A stretch of 64,000 nucleotides of DNA, taken from assembly GCA_029980465.1 (NCBI GenBank), contig JARYIJ010000001.1:124001-188000 (forward strand), given 5' to 3'. Below are positions 45,219 to 54,890 of the stretch, piece by piece; positions within the stretch are counted from its first letter, which is position 1; every line of letters starts with the position of its first letter. The position numbers and the translations under genes were made by a program. The DNA comes from Pseudolabrys sp. GTDB lineage: Bacteria; Pseudomonadota; Alphaproteobacteria; Rhizobiales; Xanthobacteraceae. The notes beneath the pieces are model-generated. The model was not told where the DNA came from. It saw nothing but the letters and a program-made list of their open reading frames with translations, and did no database searches.

Positions 45219-47192
45219 ATGGCGCAATCTGTCGCGCTGACCTTCCCCGACGGCGCGCGCCGTGAATACCCCCAGGGCACAACCGGCCTCGACATCGCCA
45301 AGGGCATCTCGCCCTCGCTCGCCAAGCGCACGGTGGCGATGGCGCTCGACGGCAGGCTGAGCGATCTCTCCGATCCGATCGAGGCCGACGCCAGAATCGA
45401 ATTCATTTCGCGCGAGGACCCGCGCGCGCTGGAGCTGATCCGGCACGACGCCGCCCACGTGCTCGCCGAAGCGGTGCAGGACTTGTGGCCCGGCACCCAG
45501 GTGACGATCGGCCCGGTGATCGAGAACGGCTTCTATTACGACTTCGCGCGCAACCAGCCGTTCACGCAGGAAGACCTGCCGGCGATCGAGAAGAAAATGA
45601 AGGAGATCGTCGCGCGCGACAAACCCTTCACCAAGGAAGTCTGGTCGCGCGACAAGGCGAAGAAGACCTTCGCCGACATGGGCGAGAACTACAAGGTCGA
45701 GCTGGTCGACGCCATCCCCGCCGACCAGCAGATCAAGATTTACAAACAGGGTGACTGGTTCGACCTGTGCCGCGGCCCGCACATGACGTCGACCGGCAAG
45801 ATCGGCAACGCCTTCAAGCTGATGAAGGTGGCGGGCGCCTACTGGCGCGGCGACAGCAACAATCCGATGCTGACCCGCATCTACGGCACGGCCTTCGCCA
45901 AGCAGGACGAGCTCGACGCCTATCTCAAGCAGATGGAGGAAGCCGAGAAGCGCGACCACCGCAAGCTCGGCCGCGAGCTCGACCTCTTCCACTTCCAGGA
46001 GGAAGGCCCGGGCGTCGTGTTCTGGCACGCCAAGGGCTGGACTTTGTTCCAGGCGATCATCGCCTACATGCGCCGCCGCCTCGCCGCCGATTACGACGAG
46101 GTCAACGCGCCGCAGATGCTCGACAAGTCGCTGTGGGAGACGTCCGGCCACTGGGGCTGGTACCGCGAGAACATGTTCGCGGCGCAATCGGCCGGCGAAG
46201 AAGCCGAAGACAAGCGCTGGTTCGCCATCAAGCCGATGAATTGCCCCGGCCACGTGCAGATCTTCAAGCACGGCCTCAAGAGCTATCGCGAGCTGCCGAT
46301 CCGCATGGCGGAGTTCGGCATCGTGCACCGCTACGAGCCGTCCGGCGCGATGCACGGCCTCCTGCGCGTGCGCGGCTTCACGCAGGACGACGCGCACATC
46401 TTCTGCACCGAGGAGCAGCTCGCCGAGGAGTGCCTCAAGATCAACGACCTCATCCTGTCGGTCTATGAGGACTTCGGCTTCGAGGGCGATCTCGTCATCA
46501 AGCTGTCGACCCGCCCCGAAAAGCGTGTCGGCTCGGACGCCGCGTGGGACCACGCCGAGAGCGTGATGAACGACGTGCTCAAGCGCATCGCGCAGCAGAA
46601 CAACAAGATCAAGACGCAGATCAATCCGGGCGAAGGCGCCTTCTACGGGCCGAAGTTCGAATACGTGCTGCGCGACGCCATCGGCCGCGACTGGCAGTGC
46701 GGCACCACGCAGGTCGACTTCAACCTGCCGGAGCGGTTCGGCGCGTTCTACATCGACGCCGACGGCCAGAAGAAGACGCCGGTGATGGTGCACCGCGCGA
46801 TCTGCGGCTCGATGGAGCGCTTCATCGGCATCCTGCTCGAGCACTATGCCGGCCACCTGCCCTTGTGGCTCGCGCCGCAGCAGGCGGTGGTCGCCACCAT
46901 CACCTCCGACGCCGACGCGTTCGCGCGGGAGGTCGTGGCGATGGCGAAACGCATGGGGCTGCGCGTCGAGGCCGACCTGCGCAACGAGAAGATCAACTAC
47001 AAGGTGCGCGAGCACGCGCTGGCGAAGATCCCGGCGCAGCTCGTGGTCGGCAAGAAGGAAGCCGCCGAGCGCACCGTCTCGGTGCGCCGCCACGGCGTCG
47101 AGAAGCAGGAGGTGCTGCCGGTCGAGGCGGCGCTGAAGGCGCTCGCCGACGAGGCCGTGCCGCCGGATGTGAGACGCACGCGCGGCTCTTGA
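45219..47192 (+). CDS. thrS: Threonyl-tRNA synthetase
   Basis: 657 residues with all domains: TGS (about 1-62), the editing SAD domain ([10 protein letters not shown] and later zinc-type residues), the class II catalytic core ([41 protein letters not shown]) and the C-terminal anticodon-binding domain ([16 protein letters not shown]). An AGGAG site precedes the ATG. It charges the tRNA-Thr that is disrupted and replaced at 23.1-26.9 kb. Confidence 0.97.
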   Translation: MAQSVALTFPDGARREYPQGTTGLDIAKGISPSLAKRTVAMALDGRLSDLSDPIEADARIEFISREDPRALELIRHDAAHVLAEAVQDLWPGTQVTIGPVIENGFYYDFARNQPFTQEDLPAIEKKMKEIVARDKPFTKEVWSRDKAKKTFADMGENYKVELVDAIPADQQIKIYKQGDWFDLCRGPHMTSTGKIGNAFKLMKVAGAYWRGDSNNPMLTRIYGTAFAKQDELDAYLKQMEEAEKRDHRKLGRELDLFHFQEEGPGVVFWHAKGWTLFQAIIAYMRRRLAADYDEVNAPQMLDKSLWETSGHWGWYRENMFAAQSAGEEAEDKRWFAIKPMNCPGHVQIFKHGLKSYRELPIRMAEFGIVHRYEPSGAMHGLLRVRGFTQDDAHIFCTEEQLAEECLKINDLILSVYEDFGFEGDLVIKLSTRPEKRVGSDAAWDHAESVMNDVLKRIAQQNNKIKTQINPGEGAFYGPKFEYVLRDAIGRDWQCGTTQVDFNLPERFGAFYIDADGQKKTPVMVHRAICGSMERFIGILLEHYAGHLPLWLAPQQAVVATITSDADAFAREVVAMAKRMGLRVEADLRNEKINYKVREHALAKIPAQLVVGKKEAAERTVSVRRHGVEKQEVLPVEAALKALADEAVPPDVRRTRGS

Positions 47193-47260
47193 TTCGTATC
47201 CTGAGACTCGCTCATGGCGCGTCCCGGACGCGGTGCAGCACGAAGTGATGCACCGCTGAG

Positions 47261-47387
47261 CCGGGACCCCGGTTTATCAGCGAAACCGGGGTCCCGGGTC
47301 TGCAGCGCACCGTTTCACAGCGAAAGTCGGGTTTACCCGACTTTCGCCACGTCTTTAAACATGCAAGTCGGATAAATCCGACTTGCA
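47261..47387. repeat. Three consecutive perfect palindromes between thrS and a GGDEF gene
   Basis: Arms: 15 bp (47261-47275 with 47283-47297), 12 bp (47321-47332 with 47335-47346) and 12 bp (47362-47373 with 47376-47387). The last two share the core AAGTCGG/CCGACTT, so they are copies of one repeat type. They lie between converging genes and could act as bidirectional terminators. Confidence 0.7.
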
Positions 47388-47424
47388 ATGCTGCGCCCGG
47401 AAACTCAACGCTTGTGGCTTGGTC

Positions 47425-49056
47425 CTACTCCGCCGCGGCCTTGTGGCCTTCCTCGCGCGGCATGTCGACGCCGACGCGGTCGCGGCCGGCGGCCTTGGCT
47501 TGGGCGAGGCCGGCCTCGGCGGCGCGACGCAGCGCGTCGATGCCGGACATGCTCAACGCCGCCTGCGCGAGGCCGATGCTGACAGTCAGCCGCGCCATGA
47601 TGTTGTCGGCGGCGACGAAGGGCGAACGCGCGATCCTGTCGCGCAGCCGTTCGGCGACGATCCGGGCCTGCGCCAGCTCGGTTTCCGGCAGCAGGATGGC
47701 GAACTCGTCGTCGCCGATCCGCGCCACCAGATCGGAGGCGCGGCGGTCCTCGTTGCACAACGCGACGATGTGCAGGATGGCGCGGTCGCCGGCCTCATGG
47801 CCGTAGCCGTCGTTGATCGCCTTGAGCTGGTCGATGTCGAACACCAGCAGCGACATCGGACGCTGATAGCGCTGGAACCGGCTCCATTCCACGCTCGCCA
47901 TCTCGTCGAACTGGTGGCGGCTTGCCAACCCCGTCATGCCGTCGGCCGCTGGCGGCGTCGACAGCGTATCGACGCGGCGCGCCAGATCGGTGACATCCGT
48001 ATAGGTGATCATGCGGCCGCCCTCGGGCAGCACGGCGCATTGCGCACGCAGCACGCGGCCGCCGCGATGCGGAATGTCGACTGGCGCCGGATCGCCGGCG
48101 CGCACCGCCGCGATGCGTTCGGCGACGAACGGGCCGATCCGCTCGGACGGCAGATCGTACATGCCGCCGCGCTTGGCGTTGCCGGCGAGCTCGATGAACG
48201 TCATGCCGCGCTCGTACCGGGCATCGTCGACCGCCCACAGCGTCCGCGCCGCCTTGTTCATGAACTCGACGTTGAGCAGGCGGTCGAGCAGCACGACGCC
48301 GTGCGGCACGTGATCGAGCGCGGCGCGCAGATGGCCGAGCCGGTCATTGAACCGCACGATGTCGGTCACGTAGGTGTAGCACAGCATCCGCCCGCCGTCG
48401 GGCAGCGCCGCGCAGGTCAGGCGGATGACCTCGCCGTTGCTGAGCCGTAGATCGAGCGGCCGCGGATCGCCGGCCTTGACCCGGGCGACACGCTCGGCGA
48501 CGAAGGCGTCGACGCGCTCGGGCGCGACCGCGTAAGCGCGGGTGTCGCGCGCGTGATACATCAGCGCGACGAAAGGCGGCTTGCGCTCGGCGATCTCGTC
48601 CGGCAGCCGCCACATGCGGCGGAAGGCGCGGTTGATGAATTGCGCGCGCGTATCAGCGTCGAGCAGCACGATGCCGATCTCGGTCTCGTCGAGCGCCGCG
48701 CGCAGGCTTAGCGGCGTGCCGCGGATGGCGGGCGCCGGACTATCGTGCGCGGGATCGACGGCCGGCGACAGCGGCGGCGACGCGATCGCGCGCAACGCGG
48801 CGCGATGCTGCGCGGTGAATTCGACGCCAACCCGGTTGTCCGATAGCCAGATCGCCTGGCACGGCCGCTCGCAATCCTCGCCGTCGAGAACGAGATCAAA
48901 GCGATTGGGAATCCCGGCGGTGCTGTCGACCTGGAGATTGGCGCCGCTCGAGGAAAAATTCCGCACCACGCATTCAACGACCGAGCGCCGGTCGTTGAAG
49001 ACGATTCTGCCGCCAAGAAGCGAGCGGCTGCGCGGATCTCGTCGTCGGTCCTCCAT
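47425..49056 (-). CDS. PilZ-PAS-PAS-GGDEF protein (putative diguanylate cyclase)
   Basis: 543 residues from ATG 49056 (MEDRRRDPRSRSLLGGR). PilZ-like N-terminus to about residue 95, two PAS_7-type domains (LDETEIGIVLLDADTRAQFI and LDHVPHGVVLLDRLLNVEFM), then a GGDEF domain (LLVFDIDQLKAINDGYGH). The signature reads RIGDDEF, with the second Gly replaced by Asp, so activity is uncertain. The PilZ part lacks a clear RxxxR ahead of its D/N-x-S-x-x-G (NFSSSG). No membrane segment. Confidence 0.85.
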   Translation of the reverse strand: MEDRRRDPRSRSLLGGRIVFNDRRSVVECVVRNFSSSGANLQVDSTAGIPNRFDLVLDGEDCERPCQAIWLSDNRVGVEFTAQHRAALRAIASPPLSPAVDPAHDSPAPAIRGTPLSLRAALDETEIGIVLLDADTRAQFINRAFRRMWRLPDEIAERKPPFVALMYHARDTRAYAVAPERVDAFVAERVARVKAGDPRPLDLRLSNGEVIRLTCAALPDGGRMLCYTYVTDIVRFNDRLGHLRAALDHVPHGVVLLDRLLNVEFMNKAARTLWAVDDARYERGMTFIELAGNAKRGGMYDLPSERIGPFVAERIAAVRAGDPAPVDIPHRGGRVLRAQCAVLPEGGRMITYTDVTDLARRVDTLSTPPAADGMTGLASRHQFDEMASVEWSRFQRYQRPMSLLVFDIDQLKAINDGYGHEAGDRAILHIVALCNEDRRASDLVARIGDDEFAILLPETELAQARIVAERLRDRIARSPFVAADNIMARLTVSIGLAQAALSMSGIDALRRAAEAGLAQAKAAGRDRVGVDMPREEGHKAAAE

Positions 49057-49195
49057 CGATACCCTGATCGATCTGTGCGGGACGAACGGCTCGCAGCCCA
49101 AGCATCCGGGAGCCGGTTTTCCATTCGGTTCCTTTTTCCGGACAAATTGACGAAACCCGCGACAGGGTTCCTTGACCAAGGCGGGCGGGGCGGTC

Positions 49196-50611
49196 TCAGA
49201 CCACGCGGAATTTCGACGGCCAGTCGACGGTCTGGGGCGGCCGGCGCAGCGCCGACAGGAACTGCTCGGCCCACCGGGCGATGTCGTGCTCGACCAGTCC
49301 CTTGTAGAGCTCGTCATGCCGCTGCCGCCGCTCGGCGAGCGGCATCGACAGCGCCTGGTTGATCGCCGAGGCGACGCCTTCGGTGTCGTAAGGATTGACC
49401 AGCAAGGCGGCCTTCATCTCGCGCGCCGCGCCGGCGAAACGCGACAGGATCAGCACGCCCGGATTGTCGGCGTCCTGCGCGGCGACATATTCCTTGGCGA
49501 CGAGATTCATGCCGTCGCGCAACGGCGTGACCAGCGCCGCGCGGGCGTTGCGATAGAGACCCGCTAGCGCCGTGTGGCTGTGCGCGCGGTTGACGTAGCG
49601 CAGCGGCGTCCAGTTCGCCTCGCCATAAGCGCCGTTGATGCGCCCCGCCCGCGCCGCAACCTGCTCGCCGATCTCCTCATATTCCGGAATCTCGGTGCGG
49701 CTGCGCGGCGTGATCTGAAGATAGGTGCACTTGCTGCGCCAGTCCGGATAGAGCTGGAGGAAGTGCTCGAACGCGTCCATGCGCAGCGGCAGCCCTTTGG
49801 AATAGTCGAGCCGGTCGACGCCGATGATCATCTCGCGGCCCGACAGGCTATCGACGACGTCCTTGACGAACTTGGTGTGGACCGCGCGGCGCGCCACCTT
49901 GTTGAAGCGCTCAGCCTCGACGCCGATCGGGAAGGCGCCGAACTCGACGACACGGTCGTAGAACTGGAAGCTGTTGCCGCTCGCCCACGGCAGGCCGCGT
50001 TCGAGCGCGAGATAGCGCGAGAAGTTGCCGGCGTCGATGTCGGTCTGGAAGCCGACCAGATCGTAGTGGCACAGCGCCGGCACCAGGCGGTCGTGGCTCG
50101 GCAGCGCGGTCAGGATTTCCGGCGGCGGAAACGGAATATGCAGAAAGAAGCCGATGCGGTTGCGGTGGCCGCGGTCGCGCAGCGCCTTGGCGAGCGGAAT
50201 GAAGTGATAGTCGTGGACCCAGATGATGTCGTCGGGACGCAGCACCGTGTCGAGCTGGCTGGCGAAATATTCGTTGACGCGGGTGTAGCCGCCGAAATCG
50301 CGGCGCGTGAATTCCACCAGGTCGAGCCGGTAATGCAGGATGGGCCACAGCACCCGGTTAGCGAAGCCGTTGTAGAACTCCTGGTAATCGCTCCTGGCGA
50401 GGTCGGCCGTGACGTAGGTGATATTGTCGTGCTCGACGGTCTTGAGCTCGGTTGACGAACTCACCTTCCCGCTCCAGCCGAACCATACGCCGTTCTGCGG
50501 CCGCAGCGCCGCCTTGAGCGCGATCGCAAGGCCGCCGGCGCGCGTCGTGCTGTCGGGAAGGGCCACCCGGTTTGAGACTACGACGAGCCGCGCCAATAGC
50601 GATCTCCCCAA
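49196..50611 (-). CDS. otsA: Trehalose-6-phosphate synthase
   Basis: 471 residues, GT20 family: RLVVVSNRVALP (glucose-6-P/UDP contact), WVHDYHFIPLAKALR, FFLHIPFPPPE, GVDRLDYSKGLPLR and LVTPLRDGMNLVAKEYVAAQ. It makes trehalose-6-phosphate from UDP-glucose and glucose-6-phosphate. It is the third gene of otsB-GH15-otsA and overlaps the GH15 3' end by 34 bp if the first Met is used; a start at Leu6 would still overlap. Confidence 0.96.
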   Translation of the reverse strand: MGRSLLARLVVVSNRVALPDSTTRAGGLAIALKAALRPQNGVWFGWSGKVSSSTELKTVEHDNITYVTADLARSDYQEFYNGFANRVLWPILHYRLDLVEFTRRDFGGYTRVNEYFASQLDTVLRPDDIIWVHDYHFIPLAKALRDRGHRNRIGFFLHIPFPPPEILTALPSHDRLVPALCHYDLVGFQTDIDAGNFSRYLALERGLPWASGNSFQFYDRVVEFGAFPIGVEAERFNKVARRAVHTKFVKDVVDSLSGREMIIGVDRLDYSKGLPLRMDAFEHFLQLYPDWRSKCTYLQITPRSRTEIPEYEEIGEQVAARAGRINGAYGEANWTPLRYVNRAHSHTALAGLYRNARAALVTPLRDGMNLVAKEYVAAQDADNPGVLILSRFAGAAREMKAALLVNPYDTEGVASAINQALSMPLAERRQRHDELYKGLVEHDIARWAEQFLSALRRPPQTVDWPSKFRVV

Positions 50612-52371
50612 CTACGCGACAGCTTCATCGCGGACTGAATCAGACCCGACATCGAATAGGTCTGCGGAAAGTTGCCCCAGAGCTCTCCCGTGACTGGATG
50701 GACGTCTTCGGAAAGCAAACCGTAGCGGTTCCGCAACCGGAGTGCATCAACAAACATCTCCCGTGCTTCGTCGCGGCGGCCGGTCGCCGCGATCGCGTCG
50801 ATGAGCCAGAACCGGCAAATCAGAAATGCGGTATCGGGAAGGCCGAAGTCATCCTCGGTCGTATAACGCATAACGTGCAAACCGCGCCGAAGTTCATTTT
50901 CGACGCGCGCGACGGTGCTGACGAAACGCGGGTCTTCCGGCGCGATCAGCCCGAGATCCGCGAGCAGCAACGCGCTGGCGTCGATGTCGTCGCTGCCGTA
51001 GGCGCCGGCGAAGGCCTGTTTCTTCTCACTCCATGCATTTTTGAGAAGGTCCGCGGTGATCTTCGCCGCGATCTGCCCCCAATAGGCCGAGCGCTCGGAC
51101 AGCCCGAAATGGGCGGCTATCGCCTCGAGCCGCTGGCATCCGGCCGCGCACATCGCCGCCGAATAGGTGTGAACGCGCTTGCGGCCGCGATACTCCCAGA
51201 TGCCGGCGTCCGGCACGTTGGCGAGCGCGGCAGCCTTCTCGCCGTGCTGCTCGATCAGCCTGAACAGCGCGACATCGCCGGGTTTTGGCAAGCGCCGGTC
51301 GAAGAACATCGGAGTCGCCGCGAGAATGACGCTGCCGTAGACGTCGTGCTGGTCCTGCGCCCAGGCGGCGTTGCCGATCCGCACCGGTCCGTCGCCGCGA
51401 TAGCCGGCGAGCGACGGCGCCACGCGCTCGTCGAGCGGCTCGTTCGGCACGACGCCGTAGAGCGCCTGCAGATTGTCGACGCGGCCGGCCGAGATCGACA
51501 GGATGTAGGAGATGAAATCCTCCATCGTGTTGGTCGCGCCGATGCGGTTGAGCGCGCTGACGACGAAGAAGGCGTCACGCAGCCAGCAGAAACGGTAATC
51601 CCAGGTGCGGCCGGACTTCGGTGCCTCGGGGATCGATGTGGTGAGCGCGGCGACGATGGCGCCGGTTTCCTCGAAGCTGCTCAGCTTCAGCGTGATCGCG
51701 GCGCGGATGATCTCGTCCTGCCAGTCGATCGAGAACGCCAGCCGCCTCACCCATTCGAGCCAGTAGTCGCGCGTGCGCTCGCAAAACTCGCGGCAAGTCG
51801 TCTCCAGCGCTCCCTCGAACGGCTCGTCGGCGCCGAACACCATGTGGACCGGGCGCGTCAGGACAAACGACGCCTCGTTCTCGATGTAGGACAGCGGCGT
51901 GTCCGTCGTCAGCCGCACCGGCACGTCGTCGCGCCAGAAGCGGATATGGTTGCTGCCGGCCGAGCGCGACGTCACCGGCTCGCCGTAGCGATGCGTGGCG
52001 CGAAACCGGATCGTCACGCGCGGCAGGCCGGCGACCGGCTCGACGATGCGCACAAGCTGCGGCGGCCGGAACACGCGGCCGTAATTCTGGAAGCGCGGGG
52101 CAAAGTCGGTGATGCGAACCTTGCCGCCGTTCCGGTCGGTCAACTCGGTGACGACGAGCGCGGTGTTGCGCAGGTACTCGGAACGGGTTTCGGCCAGCCC
52201 GTCGAGCACGACGTCGGTGAAGCCCTTCTCCTCGTCACCGGCGAGCAACCGGGAAAACACCGGATCGCCGTCGTAGCGCGGCAGGCACCACCACACGATC
52301 CGCCCCGACGGCTGCAGCAGGGCGGCGGTGCGGCCGTTGCCGATCACCGCGAGATCGAGATCGGTGTTCAT
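50578..52371 (-). CDS. Glycoside hydrolase family 15 protein (trehalase/glucoamylase-like)
   Basis: 597 residues: an N-terminal beta-sandwich (LAVIGNGRTAALLQPSGRIV, WWCLPRYDGDPVF) and an (alpha/alpha)6 barrel with TWDYRFCWLRDAFFVVSALN and the C-terminal acid region (SEDVHPVTGELWGNFPQTYS). Bacterial GH15 enzymes of this type hydrolyse trehalose or alpha-glucans. It lies between otsB and otsA (4-bp ATGA overlap with otsB), which suggests trehalose turnover. Confidence 0.9.
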   Translation of the reverse strand: MNTDLDLAVIGNGRTAALLQPSGRIVWWCLPRYDGDPVFSRLLAGDEEKGFTDVVLDGLAETRSEYLRNTALVVTELTDRNGGKVRITDFAPRFQNYGRVFRPPQLVRIVEPVAGLPRVTIRFRATHRYGEPVTSRSAGSNHIRFWRDDVPVRLTTDTPLSYIENEASFVLTRPVHMVFGADEPFEGALETTCREFCERTRDYWLEWVRRLAFSIDWQDEIIRAAITLKLSSFEETGAIVAALTTSIPEAPKSGRTWDYRFCWLRDAFFVVSALNRIGATNTMEDFISYILSISAGRVDNLQALYGVVPNEPLDERVAPSLAGYRGDGPVRIGNAAWAQDQHDVYGSVILAATPMFFDRRLPKPGDVALFRLIEQHGEKAAALANVPDAGIWEYRGRKRVHTYSAAMCAAGCQRLEAIAAHFGLSERSAYWGQIAAKITADLLKNAWSEKKQAFAGAYGSDDIDASALLLADLGLIAPEDPRFVSTVARVENELRRGLHVMRYTTEDDFGLPDTAFLICRFWLIDAIAATGRRDEAREMFVDALRLRNRYGLLSEDVHPVTGELWGNFPQTYSMSGLIQSAMKLSRSWGDRYWRGSS

Positions 52372-53183
52372 GCGGCGCGCGCCCCTCCGGCAAGACGGCC
52401 CAAGGCCGTGCGAACGTCTGACGGCGTCTCGAACATCGCCGCCAGCCCGTCGATGCGGCGACCGACGGAAAAGCCGATGCCGCCCAGTTGCGGCAGGATC
52501 TCGAACACGGCGTTGTCGGTGACGTCGTCGCCGACGAAAGCCGGCCTGCGGCCCTTGAACGGAGCGTGGTCGAGCAGCGTCCTGACCGCGCGGCCCTTGT
52601 CGACGCCGGGGCGCTTGAGCTCGATCACGTCCTTGCCGCGAAGCAGTTCCACCTTTTCGTCCGGGAAATTCGTGAGCGCTGCGGCGATGCGCCTGCGAAC
52701 CTCGCCCTGCTCGTTGGGCACGGCGCGGAAATGAACCGCCAGCGAGTAGTCCTTGTCCTCGACCAGCGTTCCGGGAAGGGCATCCTCCGCAATCAGCCGG
52801 CGCAGCGCCAGCGGCAGCGGCCTGGCTCCGGTGGCGAGCCGGCGCCCGCGAATGCGCATCTCGGCGCCGTGACCGCCAACGACCGACAAGGTCAGCGGCG
52901 CGAACAGCCGGTCGAGATCGGCGATCGGGCGTCCGCTCACCAGCGCCAGCGCGCCACCCGTTTTGCCGGCCAGGATGCCGAGCGCGGACTGCAGGCCTTC
53001 CGGCACATCGACGTCGTGCGGCGTCGGGCCGATATCGATCAGCGTGCCGTCGACATCAAACAGCAGGGCCACGGAGGTCAGATCGAGCGCAGTGAATTTT
53101 GCGATGGCGTCGCCGGCGATAGCTGTCGTCGTCACAATGGCTTCCGGATTCCGCTGGATTTGAGTCGTCTCGGCAATGATCAA
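52368..53183 (-). CDS. otsB: Trehalose-6-phosphate phosphatase
   Basis: 271 residues, HAD superfamily: LLFDVDGTLIDI (nucleophile Asp), LVSGRPIADLDRLF, GGHGAEMR, the Lys of VELKRPGVDKGRAVR and FVGDDVTDNAVFE. It dephosphorylates trehalose-6-phosphate. First gene of the trehalose operon. The ~35-residue polar N-terminus before the domain leaves a later start possible. Confidence 0.95.
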   Translation of the reverse strand: MIIAETTQIQRNPEAIVTTTAIAGDAIAKFTALDLTSVALLFDVDGTLIDIGPTPHDVDVPEGLQSALGILAGKTGGALALVSGRPIADLDRLFAPLTLSVVGGHGAEMRIRGRRLATGARPLPLALRRLIAEDALPGTLVEDKDYSLAVHFRAVPNEQGEVRRRIAAALTNFPDEKVELLRGKDVIELKRPGVDKGRAVRTLLDHAPFKGRRPAFVGDDVTDNAVFEILPQLGGIGFSVGRRIDGLAAMFETPSDVRTALGRLAGGARAA

Positions 53184-53221
53184 AGTCTAGCGCGCCAAGA
53201 TTAAAGTCTAGCGCGCCAGAA
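53182..53221. repeat. Tandem duplication at a gene 3' end
   Basis: The sequence AAAGTCTAGCGCGCCA occurs twice, 21 bp apart, at the junction between otsB and the downstream end of the next gene. The stop codon of that gene lies inside the first-read copy, so the second copy is a duplicated tail. Confidence 0.7.
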
Positions 53222-54218
53222 CTTCAACATCCCCATCGACACCGTTGACGACCTTGAATTCACGTTCGAACACGCGACCGTCATATTTTGCGATCGCGCG
53301 ATACTCTCCTTCGGCGAGGACGAAACGGGAAAACGCGCCAATCGACTCCTTGATCACGTCCCCCCCCGGCGTCAGCACCGACCACGACGTGTTCGCCAAC
53401 GCCTCGCCACCCTTTTCGGTGACGAGCTTGAGCGTGATCACGGCGGCGCGATGCGTGACGGTGATGTCCGTCAGTTTCCCCGCCTGCACGCGGATATCCG
53501 AGCGCACGACGGAGTTCGCATTACCGTAATTCGAGACGATGTGATAAGTTCCCTCCGGAACGATCACCACCTCCCCCGTCGTCACCTTCTCCGCGATCGG
53601 CCGCTGGTCGCTGCCGGGCTCGAACTGGCTGCCCGGATAGACGTCGAAGCTGATCTGCGTGCTCGGAATCCGGACGTCGCCAACCTTGCCTTCGAGCCGC
53701 AAGCCGCCCGCCGGCAGGTCGAATACCTCGTGGACGGTCTGGCTGCGCAGCGAAACCGGACGCACCGCCGTCGCGAGCCCAAAACCGACATGCACGATAT
53801 AGGCGCCGGGCGGCAGCACAAGCGACGGAGTAGCCGCCTTCTCTTCCTTCACCAGCTTGAACGTACCGTTCGAATTGGGCTTGGCGTTGTAAACGCGCCA
53901 GATCAGCCCGCCGGTGATCGGCGGGGCGTCCTTGCCAAAGCGCGCGGCAAGCTCAAGCGCGACCTTGCCGGCCGGCACCATCAGCGACGGCGGAGACGGC
54001 GCAATCGCCTGCGGCAACATGGACGGGGCGCCCCGCAACGACGATTCCGGCGCCGGCGAAAACAGGTTGTCGGCGATGCCGGGAGGCGCAACGCCGCCGG
54101 ATACAAAATTAGATTGGCTCCAGGCTGGCGATACCGCGACCGCCAGCAGGAACGCTGCAGCCAGCAGCAAGCTGCGCCGCAGGCATGCGAGCCATCCAGA
54201 TCGGGATTGAGCCTTCAT
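53208..54218 (-). CDS. Secreted beta-rich protein of unknown function
   Basis: 336 residues with a signal peptide (LLLAAAFLLAVAVSPAWSQ, cleaved near residue 35). After a Pro-rich linker come several repeated beta-domain segments: PSLVLPPGAYIVHVGFGLA, GEVVIVPEGTYHIVSNYGN and SRFVLAEGEYRAIAKYDGR. The repeated L/V-P-x-G-x-Y-x-I-x pattern resembles carboxypeptidase-regulatory or Ig-like folds. Probably a periplasmic or surface protein. No enzyme motif seen. Confidence 0.75.
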   Translation of the reverse strand: MKAQSRSGWLACLRRSLLLAAAFLLAVAVSPAWSQSNFVSGGVAPPGIADNLFSPAPESSLRGAPSMLPQAIAPSPPSLMVPAGKVALELAARFGKDAPPITGGLIWRVYNAKPNSNGTFKLVKEEKAATPSLVLPPGAYIVHVGFGLATAVRPVSLRSQTVHEVFDLPAGGLRLEGKVGDVRIPSTQISFDVYPGSQFEPGSDQRPIAEKVTTGEVVIVPEGTYHIVSNYGNANSVVRSDIRVQAGKLTDITVTHRAAVITLKLVTEKGGEALANTSWSVLTPGGDVIKESIGAFSRFVLAEGEYRAIAKYDGRVFEREFKVVNGVDGDVEVLAR

Positions 54219-54318
54219 TGCACGTGTTTTTCAGCCTAAATCGCGGCAAATTCAAGTTCCGCCGTTTGTCACGGCCGTGGCGGCTGTGCTAGGCGCGATT
54301 TCTCATTCAAGGGCCGCA

Positions 54319-54888
54319 ATGACGAACGCCATCGACCTTCTCAAGACGCGCCGCTCGGTCAAGCCGATGGAGCTTATCGCACCGGGACCCAATCCCTCCG
54401 AGCTGCAGACGTTGCTTACGATCGCGTCGCGCGTGCCCGATCACGGCAAGCTCACGCCCTGGCGTTTCGTCGTGTTTGAAGGCGAGGCGCGCAAGGCCGC
54501 CGGCGAGAAAATCGCCGCCGTGTTCAAGGCCGCCAATCCGCAGGCCAGCGCCGACCAGATCGACTTCGAGCGCAACCGTCTCGCGCGCGCGCCGCTTGTC
54601 GTCGCGGTCGTCAGCCGCGCCGGCCCGCATGTGAAGATTCCACTATGGGAGCAAGAGCTGTCGAGCGGCGCCGCGGCGATGAATCTCGTGACCGCCGCCC
54701 ACGCGCTCGGCTACGCCGCGAGCTGGCTCACCGAATGGTACGCCTACGACCGCGCCGCGCTGGACGCGCTCGGCCTCGCGCCGAACGAAAAGATCGCCGG
54801 CTTCGTCCATATCGGAACGCCCGCGAGGCCTCCCGATGACCGCCCGCGCCCCGATTTGTCGCAAATCGTCAGCCGCTACGGGAGTTGA
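54319..54888 (+). CDS. Nitroreductase family protein
   Basis: 189 residues from ATG 54319 (MTNAIDLLKTRRSVKPMEL). FMN-binding nitroreductase fold: KTRRSVK at the N-terminus, ASRVPDHGKLTPWRFVVFEG, SSGAAAMNLVTAAHALGYA and GFVHIGTP. It resembles the YdjA-type, shorter members. It is followed by a flavin reductase family protein 2 bp later, so flavin supply or a shared reductive pathway is likely. Confidence 0.9.
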   Translation: MTNAIDLLKTRRSVKPMELIAPGPNPSELQTLLTIASRVPDHGKLTPWRFVVFEGEARKAAGEKIAAVFKAANPQASADQIDFERNRLARAPLVVAVVSRAGPHVKIPLWEQELSSGAAAMNLVTAAHALGYAASWLTEWYAYDRAALDALGLAPNEKIAGFVHIGTPARPPDDRPRPDLSQIVSRYGS

Positions 54889-54890
54889 GC

